A DNA stretch of 46,017 nucleotides from CAZFUY01 sp964522445 (GTDB lineage Bacteria > Pseudomonadota > Gammaproteobacteria > SZUA-229), in the NCBI GenBank assembly GCA_964522445.1, contig CAZFUY010000007.1, positions 1 to 46,017 on the forward strand. Direction: 5' to 3'. A program made the position numbers and the translations under genes. The notes under the pieces are model-generated. The model was not told the DNA's origin and ran no database searches. It saw only the letters and a program-made list of their open reading frames with translations. Below, piece by piece: positions 17,955-24,938 of the stretch (position 1 is the first letter of the stretch; every line of letters begins with the position of its first letter).

Positions 17955-18211
17955 TAGAATAGCTTCCCTTCACGTATAGCATTTAGAGTGTCGCCGTCAG
18001 GTACCAGTGTTAGCCTTAGCCCGGTCATAATAGCCATTTCATTAACAACGCCAAAATCTCCTGAACCACGTGTTTTCATTCTGGACAGGGTTTCAGGAGA
18101 GATACCGGCACGAATAGCCAGTTCCTTTTGGGATATATTGCGTTCTTTGGCGGCCTGAAATATTTTATCCAGTACCTGATTAAATGTATTTTTGTGAATA
18201 TCGTCAATCAT
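17954..18211 (-). CDS. hipB: HipB-like antitoxin, HTH DNA-binding protein
   Basis: This is a small XRE-type helix-turn-helix protein of 85 residues from the ATG at 18211, or 91 residues from 18229. The HTH is about residues 23-55 (ISQKELAIRAGISPETLSRMKT). It should bind and neutralise the HipA kinase encoded one base downstream and repress its own promoter. The 18211 start is preferred because a convincing sigma-70 promoter (TTGATC, 17 bp, TATAAT, at 18272-18244 on this strand) would put transcription start near 18237, leaving only a few bases before 18229. Three palindromic operator candidates spaced 51 bp apart lie over and upstream of the start. Confidence 0.87.
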   Translation of the reverse strand: MIDDIHKNTFNQVLDKIFQAAKERNISQKELAIRAGISPETLSRMKTRGSGDFGVVNEMAIMTGLRLTLVPDGDTLNAIREGKLF

Positions 18212-18212
18212 T

Positions 18213-18230
18213 ATTGATAAAATCATCAAT
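18213..18230. promoter_or_regulatory. hip operator candidate O1
   Basis: Inverted repeat ATTGAT-N6-ATCAAT, with perfect half-sites. It sits between the hipB -10 box and the preferred hipB start, so a bound repressor would block early elongation or initiation. It belongs to a set of three palindromes with identical half-site spacing. Binding by the HipB-like protein is inferred. Confidence 0.65.
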
Positions 18231-18243
18231 TCTAAGTGACTAG

Positions 18244-18272
18244 ATTATAGTCTTATTATGTATATTGATCAA
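18244..18272 (-). promoter_or_regulatory. Sigma-70 promoter of hipBA
   Basis: On the minus strand the -35 is TTGATC (18272-18267), the spacer is exactly 17 bp, and the -10 is a consensus TATAAT (18249-18244). It points into the hipB gene with a predicted transcript start near 18237. The -35 lies inside operator candidate O2, a typical autorepression arrangement. Confidence 0.75.
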
Positions 18273-18281
18273 ATAATCAAG
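18264..18281. promoter_or_regulatory. hip operator candidate O2
   Basis: ATTGAT-N6-ATCAAG, one mismatch from a perfect palindrome. It covers the -35 hexamer of the hipBA promoter. Its centre is 51 bp from O1 and 51 bp from O3. Confidence 0.65.
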
Positions 18282-18314
18282 ATGTATGGTTTATTATATT
18301 GGTTGGCATAGATA

Positions 18315-18332
18315 ATTGATGATATCGTCAAT
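18315..18332. promoter_or_regulatory. hip operator candidate O3
   Basis: ATTGAT-N6-GTCAAT, one mismatch from a perfect palindrome and with a palindromic GATATC centre. It lies upstream of the promoter, just beyond the end of the 71-residue unknown gene on the same strand. Confidence 0.6.
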
Positions 18333-18358
18333 TAAATAAGAGGCTGTATTAGTAACGG

Positions 18359-18574
18359 TTATTTTGTAGCGTGAATTTGATTAAATTCTTTTAGTGAGGC
18401 GTGATTAAAGTCACGTGTACGATATTTTATATATTGGCTGAATAACTTATATTCTTCAATAAGTGCGGGGTCAGAAAAGTCCAGGGTTTTATTAATCATG
18501 TTTTCGAAACTGGAAATATGATCAATTAATTGATCCATCTCTTCAATGGGGCAGGGTGATTTCTTTGATGCCAT
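18359..18574 (-). CDS. Small acidic protein of unknown function
   Basis: This 71-residue hydrophilic protein is not recognised. It has no signal peptide, no membrane segment and no cysteine pair; Cys8 is the only cysteine. The predicted character is helical and acidic in the first half (PIEEMDQLIDHISSFENMINK). Its ATG overlaps the TAA of the upstream 107-residue gene by one base, the same TAATG junction that links hipB to hipA, so the two are translationally coupled. It ends 26 bp before hip operator candidate O3, so read-through into hipBA is possible. Confidence 0.6.
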   Translation of the reverse strand: MASKKSPCPIEEMDQLIDHISSFENMINKTLDFSDPALIEEYKLFSQYIKYRTRDFNHASLKEFNQIHATK

Positions 18575-18897
18575 TATGCTATCGCCAGTTTATTGTTTTG
18601 AAGCTCTTCGCAGTGCTGAAATAAATTACGAGTCCACTGGATGTAAGGTGCTGTTGAATTACGGGTCAGCGTTGTTAAATTATTTAGTTTTGTGATTTCA
18701 CTAGCTGCCCAGGTTGTTTCCTGATCTGAGTCGACGGTATGAATTTTATGCTGTATGTCTTTAAGGCATTCTTCCAGGTAGCAGCTAAATAGATAACATG
18801 CATTCTGAAAGTCAGTGTCTGCAGGGTTATCGGTGTATGCAATGACATCACCAAAATCGATGATTTCCTGGATTAGTTTATTGAGTTCTTTCATCAT
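18574..18897 (-). CDS. Small protein of unknown function, first gene of a coupled pair
   Basis: This is a 107-residue soluble protein without a recognised domain. It begins with two methionines (18897 and 18894). It appears helical, with FQNACYLFSCYLEECL around residues 29-44 giving several cysteines, and IQWTRNLFQHCEELQ near the C-terminus. Both proteins of the pair look like small helical-bundle subunits, and a complex is possible but not shown. A 199-bp non-coding stretch lies upstream. Confidence 0.6.
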   Translation of the reverse strand: MMKELNKLIQEIIDFGDVIAYTDNPADTDFQNACYLFSCYLEECLKDIQHKIHTVDSDQETTWAASEITKLNNLTTLTRNSTAPYIQWTRNLFQHCEELQNNKLAIA

Positions 18898-19055
18898 CTA
18901 CCACTTTTTTTCATTAATTTGTAACTTGTGTCGTGTATTTTACGGATAGAACCCATGTGATGTTAGTCACAAAAAGCTGAAATATTTGTCAGAAAAATCT
19001 GATAAATGGGCTGAGGTGTATTTATTTGGGGTGGTACTGCTGGAATATCAGGCGC

Positions 19056-19084
19056 AGCCAGCATCTTTTGAAAAGATGCTGGCT
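19056..19084. terminator. Strong hairpin downstream of the 130-residue unknown gene
   Basis: A perfect 14-bp inverted repeat, AGCCAGCATCTTTT and AAAAGATGCTGGCT, separated by one base. It begins 13 bp after the end of the 19097-19489 gene. No U-run follows on either strand, so it may stabilise a 3' end or terminate weakly rather than be a classical intrinsic terminator. Confidence 0.55.
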
Positions 19085-19096
19085 GGTTATTAATGA

Positions 19097-19489
19097 TTAT
19101 TTGTTAATATGAGCGGTGATTTTCAGATCTTTATCGGCCAAAGCGGTTGCCATGCGAGCTAAATTGTCTTCATAGGCGAAAATCTTGTCGCTGCTGCCTT
19201 CTGCTTCCAGAATGATTTCTCTGGTTTTAGGATTTTTAACCGTAATTTTCCAGATATTATCGCTTAGCTTTTGTCTTAGAACGCTAAATGGTAAATTAGC
19301 AAATCCCCAGTTTTTTGATTCACTGCTCATTAGTGATACGGTTAATTTCTGCAGATTAGCCAGCCCGTCATAAGAAGAATTGCAGGCGGCCTTGCTGATT
19401 GTCTGTCGTGCTATTTTTAAGTCTCTAATGGCTTCAACGTGCCGTGATTCTGGACTATATTGCGTGTTGTTAATTAAATTGTTTTTCAT
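19097..19489 (-). CDS. Conserved-looking hypothetical protein
   Basis: This is 130 residues from the ATG at 19489, which has AAGGAA 6 nt upstream. A longer in-frame ORF reaches 19633, but its extra 48 residues are not supported by any ribosome site. No signal peptide or membrane segment is visible. The middle (WGFANLPFSVLRQKLSDNIWKI) and the C-terminal part (VKNPKTREIILEAEGSSDKIFA, then MATALADKDLKITAHI) look like a folded alpha/beta domain. No family is recognised. A hairpin follows the gene. The 5' leader contains nothing identifiable. Confidence 0.6.
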   Translation of the reverse strand: MKNNLINNTQYSPESRHVEAIRDLKIARQTISKAACNSSYDGLANLQKLTVSLMSSESKNWGFANLPFSVLRQKLSDNIWKITVKNPKTREIILEAEGSSDKIFAYEDNLARMATALADKDLKITAHINK

Positions 19490-19854
19490 ATTGATTCCTT
19501 TTGGGCTAAGGGGGAGAAGCAGTTTCATGTTTCTAGTGATTGTGTTCCCTAAATGCACCTTGCTTCTTAGCAATTGAATCCGATAAGTTGGTCGGGTCAA
19601 TAAGTCTATATGATTTATGAGTAAAAAATACATGAAAAGTAATAAAATGTGAATAAATAGACACTTTATTTTAAAAATAAGGCTTGTTTTATTTTAAATA
19701 AGTTTATTCTAATATTTTGTATCTTATTGTTTGTATTATTAAAATAGATATTACCAGTATAAAAAGATGGTTTTTAGAGAAATAAAAATTATTGATAGTT
19801 TAATATCGAAAACTGGCTTAGGTGCAATAATATGGCTCACATACAAAGTATAAA
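19490..19854. other. AT-rich divergent intergenic region
   Basis: This 365-bp stretch separates the minus-strand unknown gene from the plus-strand VanZ-like gene and must hold both promoters. It is very AT-rich between 19640 and 19800. No strong -35/-10 pair, repeat or RNA gene could be singled out. At its right end is an eight-codon mini-ORF (ATG at 19832, stop ending at 19858) with an AGG upstream. Confidence 0.5.
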
Positions 19855-19866
19855 TTGAGAAAAATT

Positions 19867-20793
19867 ATGAAGTTAGGGTATTTAATTGTCCTGTTGCTAT
19901 CGGCTCTGTTGTTTATTGGCGGGCCTGATGCAAATAGTCATAGAATTTTTAAGGAATTCTGGGATACGGGGCATATGGCGTTATTTGCGGGTTTAGCCAT
20001 AATTTTACTGTCTTTGCCTTTGTTTAATAAAAAACCATGGTGGTTCTGGTTTGTATTAATAACCCTGTTTTCTCTTGTTCTGGGCATGTCTGTTGAAGTC
20101 ATTCAGTCAGTTATTGGTCGCTCTTTCGATATGGATGATTTACTTAATGATTTGCTGGGTGGTTATCTGGGGTTGCTGATTTTTACTGCATTGCAATCCC
20201 AGCGTTCCATTGCGATTCGAGTTGCCATGTATCCATTGATGCTGTTAGTCATTGTGATTGTGTTGAGACCGCTGGCATTTGTGATTATTGATGAGTTTGT
20301 TATGGAAGATGAGTTTCCGGTACTGGCCGATTTTGAAACCCCTTATGAATTAAGTCGCTGGGATAAAAATTTAGCCTCATTTTCTATTGATGACAGGCAA
20401 ACACGCTATGGTAAAAAAGCCATGCGCATTGAATTTTCTACTGGAAAATATCCGGGTATTTCATTAAATGCTTTTCTACGTGACTGGCAGGATTATGTAG
20501 CTGTTAAGTTCAGTATTTATAATACTACTGATATAGATTTAATAATGGAGTTAAAAATATATGACTGGCAGCATATTAATAATGGTTATGAGTATAGTGA
20601 TCGATTTAACAGAGAGTTAACTTTACGACCTGGCTGGAATGATTTTAGTATTGCCATGGAAGAAATTCAGGCTGCGCCGAAGCAGCGCTCTATGATGTTG
20701 GGCGATATTGCCAGTTTTAGTTTGTTTTTACATGAGCTGGATAAGCCAATGACCATGTATTTTGATGGTCTAAGGCTATCCAGCTCTAAATAA
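19867..20793 (+). CDS. VanZ-like membrane protein with C-terminal carbohydrate-binding-like domain
   Basis: This is 308 residues from the ATG at 19867 (an in-frame TTG at 19855 would add four). The N-terminal half has four or five hydrophobic helices, with DTGHMALFAGLAI and LGMSVEVIQ...GRSFDMDDLLNDLLG, the conserved acidic pattern of VanZ/RDD-like membrane proteins. After about residue 145 the protein becomes soluble, and FETPYELSRWD...YGKKAMRIEFSTGKYPGISL plus FDGLRL at the end resembles a galactose-binding/CIA30-like beta-sandwich, presumably on the outer face. The combination suggests an envelope glycan-related role, but no activity can be stated. It converges on the SDR epimerase gene. 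Confidence 0.7.
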   Translation: MKLGYLIVLLLSALLFIGGPDANSHRIFKEFWDTGHMALFAGLAIILLSLPLFNKKPWWFWFVLITLFSLVLGMSVEVIQSVIGRSFDMDDLLNDLLGGYLGLLIFTALQSQRSIAIRVAMYPLMLLVIVIVLRPLAFVIIDEFVMEDEFPVLADFETPYELSRWDKNLASFSIDDRQTRYGKKAMRIEFSTGKYPGISLNAFLRDWQDYVAVKFSIYNTTDIDLIMELKIYDWQHINNGYEYSDRFNRELTLRPGWNDFSIAMEEIQAAPKQRSMMLGDIASFSLFLHELDKPMTMYFDGLRLSSSK

Positions 20794-20813
20794 TTATATT
20801 GTCGGTAAGGGGT

Positions 20814-21734
20814 TTATTTAACAGATTCAAGTAAAGCCGCAAGGCCTTCTTTCAGGGTGCTATCAGCGACAACATTTAGTTTTTTATTCATGCGGGCAGG
20901 GTTTGCCAGCGAATGAACAATATCGCCCTCTCGTGGTGACCCATGAATAATTTCTGTTTCAGTTCCTACCAGTTCAGAAAGTGTATTGATTAAATCAAGC
21001 AGTGATGTTTTCTTTCCGGTGGCCACATTACACGCGCCCTGATAATCACTTTTTAATGCGGCGACATTAGTGCGAGCTACATCACGTACATAAATAAAAT
21101 CACGTGTGTGTAGCCCATCTCCATTAACCGTTACTGCCTGATTTTCAGTAATGCGATCTACAAATAAAGCGATCACGCCAGCATAAGGTGATTTGGGGTC
21201 TTGCCTGGGGCCATAAACGTTGAAAAATCGCATGCCCAATGATGAGAATCCATAAAGGCGATAGTAGAGATCGGCATAATCTTCATTAATCTGTTTTTCC
21301 AGCGCATAGGGTGCAAGTTGTTTTACGGTTACATCTTCATCCAGCGGTAGTGAAGGTGGTTCTCCATAAATCGCTGCGGAAGATGCATATACAAAACGCT
21401 CAACCCCCTGTTTTTTGCATGCTTCGAGTACGTTCAGATACCCCATAATATTTTGTTGTGCAGAATGAATAGGGTCTTCCAGAGAAGCAACAACAGAAAC
21501 CTGAGCCGCCAGATGCAGGCAATGGCTAATCCCTTCCATAGCTTTATTAACTGTATCGGCATCGCGCATATCGCCTTCGACAAACTCCAGTAAAGGGTGT
21601 GATTCTGGCAGATTGCTACGATGACCCGATGATAAATTATCCAGTACTCGAACAGCTATGCCTTCTTCCATCAGTAGATCGGCAGTGTGTGATCCAATAA
21701 AACCAGCTCCGCCAGTAATTAATACTTTTTTCAT
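20814..21734 (-). CDS. NAD-dependent sugar-nucleotide epimerase/dehydratase (extended SDR)
   Basis: This 306-residue extended short-chain dehydrogenase has the NAD loop GGAGFIGSH (8-16), the catalytic serine region ASSAAIYG (117-124), and the catalytic YxxxK as Tyr143 and Lys147. MRFFNVYGPRQDP and GDGLHTRDFIYVRDVA are typical of UDP-glucose/UDP-GlcNAc 4-epimerase relatives (GalE/WbpP group). The substrate is a nucleotide sugar, probably for surface polysaccharide, but which sugar cannot be decided. It is a single gene, divergent from purE. Confidence 0.88.
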   Translation of the reverse strand: MKKVLITGGAGFIGSHTADLLMEEGIAVRVLDNLSSGHRSNLPESHPLLEFVEGDMRDADTVNKAMEGISHCLHLAAQVSVVASLEDPIHSAQQNIMGYLNVLEACKKQGVERFVYASSAAIYGEPPSLPLDEDVTVKQLAPYALEKQINEDYADLYYRLYGFSSLGMRFFNVYGPRQDPKSPYAGVIALFVDRITENQAVTVNGDGLHTRDFIYVRDVARTNVAALKSDYQGACNVATGKKTSLLDLINTLSELVGTETEIIHGSPREGDIVHSLANPARMNKKLNVVADSTLKEGLAALLESVK

Positions 21735-21865
21735 TCCTTAACCTTTTATTATGAGTTGTTTTTAGCGTAGAGATTGTAATGAACTTATTGTAGTTCGCAA
21801 AGAGGCAATAATCATATAAAATGTGGCGTTTTCTTCGATTACTTAGTTGCGCAGAGGCAAACAGA

Positions 21866-22363
21866 ATGGCAAATATGAAAGTTGGTGTGGTGATGGGCAG
21901 TAATAGTGACTGGCCTGTTATGCAGCATGCCGTACAACAGCTTGAAGCCTTTGGTATCGATTATGAAGCGCGAGTCGTTTCAGCTCATCGAACACCTGAT
22001 TTATTATTTGAATATGCAGCCACTGCTCGTGAGCGTGGTCTGGCATGTATTATTGCAGGTGCGGGAGGCGCTGCTCATCTGCCTGGTATGCTGGCCTCTA
22101 AAACAACTTTACCTATTTTAGGCGTGCCTGTGAATTCACGTTATCTAAAAGGTATGGATTCTTTGTTATCTATAGTACAAATGCCCAAAGGTGTTCCTGT
22201 GGCCACTTTTGCAATTGGTGAAGCGGGTGCGGCAAATGCAGGTTTATATGCTGTTTCAATTCTGGCAAATCAGGATAATGAATTAGCTGAAAAGCTTGCT
22301 GACTTCAGAGCAGATCAGCAGGACGCGGTATTGGCGATGGAATTGCCACCGGAACAAAAATGA
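21866..22363 (+). CDS. purE: N5-carboxyaminoimidazole ribonucleotide mutase PurE
   Basis: Class I PurE converts N5-CAIR to 4-carboxy-AIR in purine synthesis. It has 165 residues from the ATG at 21866, which has GAGG at 21854-21857. An upstream ATG at 21821 would add 15 atypical residues. The active-site motifs MGSNSDW, VSAHRTPD and AGAGGAAHLPGM are intact. The stop overlaps the purK start (ATGA), so the pair is coupled. Confidence 0.97.
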   Translation: MANMKVGVVMGSNSDWPVMQHAVQQLEAFGIDYEARVVSAHRTPDLLFEYAATARERGLACIIAGAGGAAHLPGMLASKTTLPILGVPVNSRYLKGMDSLLSIVQMPKGVPVATFAIGEAGAANAGLYAVSILANQDNELAEKLADFRADQQDAVLAMELPPEQK

Positions 22364-23478
22364 TATTACCTGGTTCAACTCTTGGCGTATTAGGTGGCGG
22401 TCAGTTAGGTCGCATGTTTTGTGTTGCTGCGCGTACTATGGGATATAAAACAGTTGTACTTGATCCCGACTTATCCAGCCCTGCGGGGCATATTGCCGAT
22501 AAACACATCAAAGCAGATTTTACAGATCAGCAGGCGCTAGATCAGCTAGCAGATCAGTGTGATGTTATTACCACAGAATTTGAAAATGTACCGGCTGATA
22601 GTTTGAAGTATCTGGCAACTAAAAAGCCTGTATATCCATCGGCACAGTCTGTTGAAATTGCGCAGAATAGAATTGATGAAAAGAATTTTGCCAAACAGCA
22701 TGGCATTGAGCCAGCACCTTTTGCGGCAGTTTATTCTGAACAGGATCTTAATCTGGCAGTTGAGTCTATAGGCCTTCCTGCAATATTAAAAACAGCAACA
22801 TTAGGTTATGACGGAAAAGGCCAGTTTGTTATTGAAAGTATGCAGCAGGCGCTTGATGCTTATCAAAGCATGAAGAGTGTTGTCTGTGTGCTGGAAAAAA
22901 AGCTGCCACTTAAGCTGGAAATTTCTGCACTATTAGCACGTAATGCCAGTGGTGATGTGCAGTGTTATCCCCCTGCTGAAAATGAACATATAAATGGCAT
23001 ATTGCATCAGTCAATTGTGCCTGCCAGAGTAAGCCAGACATTGGCTGAACAGGCAAAAACACAGGCAATTAAGCTGGCTGATTCACTGGATTATGTCGGT
23101 ATACTGGCTGTGGAATTTTTTATTACAGAAGATGATCAACTAATCTTTAATGAAATGGCACCGCGCCCTCATAACAGCGGTCATTACAGCAAAGATGCTG
23201 CGGTAACATCTCAGTTTGAGCAACAGGTTCGTGTTATGTGTGGCTTAAAACCGGGTGATACGCGACTTATATCACCCGTTGTTATGGTCAACTTATTAGG
23301 TGATCTGTGGCATCCTGACTGGCAGGTGCTGTTTGCAGAAGCAGGTGCAAAACTGCATCTCTATGGTAAAGAAGAAGCCAGGCCTGGCCGTAAAATGGGG
23401 CATTTTAATGTTTTAGCTGATAACGTTGAATCTGCTATTGAAACTGCCAGTAAGATATTCAGGCAGCTATCTAAATAG
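22360..23478 (+). CDS. purK: N5-carboxyaminoimidazole ribonucleotide synthase PurK
   Basis: This 372-residue ATP-grasp ligase makes N5-CAIR from AIR, bicarbonate and ATP, feeding PurE. It shows the N-terminal GGGQLGRM loop, KTATLGYDGKGQF in the ATP-grasp domain, and EMAPRPHNSGHYS near the metal and phosphate site. It starts within the last bases of purE (ATGA overlap). The length is normal. A MITE copy lies 74 bp downstream. Confidence 0.97.
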   Translation: MILPGSTLGVLGGGQLGRMFCVAARTMGYKTVVLDPDLSSPAGHIADKHIKADFTDQQALDQLADQCDVITTEFENVPADSLKYLATKKPVYPSAQSVEIAQNRIDEKNFAKQHGIEPAPFAAVYSEQDLNLAVESIGLPAILKTATLGYDGKGQFVIESMQQALDAYQSMKSVVCVLEKKLPLKLEISALLARNASGDVQCYPPAENEHINGILHQSIVPARVSQTLAEQAKTQAIKLADSLDYVGILAVEFFITEDDQLIFNEMAPRPHNSGHYSKDAAVTSQFEQQVRVMCGLKPGDTRLISPVVMVNLLGDLWHPDWQVLFAEAGAKLHLYGKEEARPGRKMGHFNVLADNVESAIETASKIFRQLSK

Positions 23479-23552
23479 ATAAACATCACATTTACGATAA
23501 TCGTGATTGATGTTTATTACCTCTAAAGTCATAATCAAAATATAAATATTAT

Positions 23553-23699
23553 GAGACCTTTGCACAATATATTCACGAGTAAAAATGACTAAAATTTCAC
23601 TGCTTTTCGTTAGAAAACTTGCTAATAGCTGCGTTTCCTGTCTCAATCAGTAAAATTTTAGTGCATTTTTCTTTCGCGCCTCTATCGTGCAAAGGTCTC
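23553..23699. mobile_element. MITE-like element, copy 2 (147 bp)
   Basis: This is the second copy of the element at 13463-13620, in the same orientation. Its terminal inverted repeats are closer to perfect (GAGACCTTTGCACAATA and TATCGTGCAAAGGTCTC). The 5-bp direct repeat ATTAT flanks it (23548-23552 and 23700-23704), fitting a target duplication. It has no coding capacity. It sits between purK and an unknown gene and could change the distance or transcription between them. Confidence 0.85.
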
Positions 23700-23753
23700 A
23701 TTATAAATTTCTCTAAAAATTAGAGACTTATTTTCTGTTTCTGGAGTTTTTCT

Positions 23754-24191
23754 ATGTCTGCATCCGTTAAAGAATTTGAAGGTTTATTAGACAGGCCTGA
23801 AAATCAAAACATGATTGAATTTTTAAAACGGCATCAACCATCAGTACATACAGATATGGTTGATTTATTGGTGAAATCTGTCGAGCCATTACCGGATGTG
23901 GAATTTTATTGCCCAGATACAGATAACCACGCCTACTATATTGCACATACACAGGATGGCGTAATGTTTGCGGCAGCAATGGGATTAAGTGCACTTATGT
24001 TTCGTTTGCCTAAACAGGCAATATCTGGTGCGCTGGTAAAAGGTGGTGAAATCATAAAAGAAATTGGTGATAGCTGGGTAAGCTTTAATCCTTTCTGGCC
24101 AGAAAGAGAAGATGAAGATATAACTCAACTTCGGGAATATCAGCAAATGTGTAAACTGGCTTATCATCATGCTATATCCCTCGGTAAATAA
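23754..24191 (+). CDS. Hypothetical protein, soluble
   Basis: This 145-residue protein starts with a GGAG about 9 nt upstream. No signal sequence is visible. There is one mildly hydrophobic stretch (GVMFAAAMGLSALMF), and the C-terminal half contains FNPFWPEREDEDITQLREYQQMCKLAYHHA. No family is recognised. It is followed after 26 bp by a two-helix membrane protein gene on the same strand, so the two may form an operon. Confidence 0.65.
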   Translation: MSASVKEFEGLLDRPENQNMIEFLKRHQPSVHTDMVDLLVKSVEPLPDVEFYCPDTDNHAYYIAHTQDGVMFAAAMGLSALMFRLPKQAISGALVKGGEIIKEIGDSWVSFNPFWPEREDEDITQLREYQQMCKLAYHHAISLGK

Positions 24192-24217
24192 TATGTCATT
24201 AATATCTATCTGCCTCT

Positions 24218-24697
24218 ATGCGATTTTATAAACTCCTCGCCATTTTTGGTGTATTAATTATGATTGCCGCCATTCTTTTTTCATGGATGCGGCTACAGCA
24301 CCTTGAAGAAAATGTAAGCGCTATTTTTGAAGAAATAGTTACTGCAAATCTGGAAGTAACAGGTTTAAAAACAGAACTGCGGCATATTAATAAAGTTTTA
24401 CAGGTTGCAGATCATGCGGAAAAAAAGAATATTACAGTTGATGATATTACCTATACGGCTTATGAAGTAGAACGTTTACGTACAGAGAAAGACGCGATAC
24501 TTCTGCATGTAAAAGAAAAAGAACTGGATTTAATTACCTCGTCCAGTATTAAAAAAAATGTTATGAATGAAGTCAGGTTGTTGTTTGTTGCGGCACTTGT
24601 TATTTTGCTACTGGGTACACTAATGACAGTGTTTGGTTTAATAGGCTGGTATTTTAAAATTGAGTTATTTGAAGACAGAAGAAGGAAGCCCAGATAA
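24218..24697 (+). CDS. Hypothetical membrane protein with coiled coil
   Basis: This 159-residue protein has a first hydrophobic helix at about 6-23, a long heptad-like acidic and leucine-rich segment at about 28-105 (probable coiled coil), a second hydrophobic helix at about 118-143, and a basic tail DRRRKPR. The architecture fits a small inner-membrane protein with a periplasmic coiled coil. No catalytic motif or family is recognised. The start lacks a good ribosome site, so translation may be coupled to the gene 26 bp upstream. Confidence 0.6.
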   Translation: MRFYKLLAIFGVLIMIAAILFSWMRLQHLEENVSAIFEEIVTANLEVTGLKTELRHINKVLQVADHAEKKNITVDDITYTAYEVERLRTEKDAILLHVKEKELDLITSSSIKKNVMNEVRLLFVAALVILLLGTLMTVFGLIGWYFKIELFEDRRRKPR

Positions 24698-24854
24698 CTA
24701 TTTAAATTTATTTTTTTCAAGGACGGCCTTTAAAAATAACATTGCATAAATAACCTGTAAAGCACTTTTTATCTCTATATGAATTTTTTATTATTTGCTT
24801 GACCATGTTCTTTTATTATTCTATAAACTTTCTTAAGTGCAAAACGAAATTAAA

Positions 24855-24867
24855 TAAGGAGGTGATC
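24855..24867 (+). promoter_or_regulatory. Extended anti-SD complement in the phoH leader
   Basis: TAAGGAGGTGATC, a 13-nt complement of the conserved 3' end of 16S rRNA. It lies 71 nt before the phoH ATG and 13 nt before an ATG at 24881 that is followed by AAT TAG (a two-codon ORF). No start codon lies at the ordinary spacing, so it is not a normal Shine-Dalgarno site for phoH. Confidence 0.6.
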
Positions 24868-24938
24868 AAACTACGCATATATGAATTAGAAATCAGTTAT
24901 TAGTTTGTTTAATTGAGATTTCATAAAAGGGTACTCAT

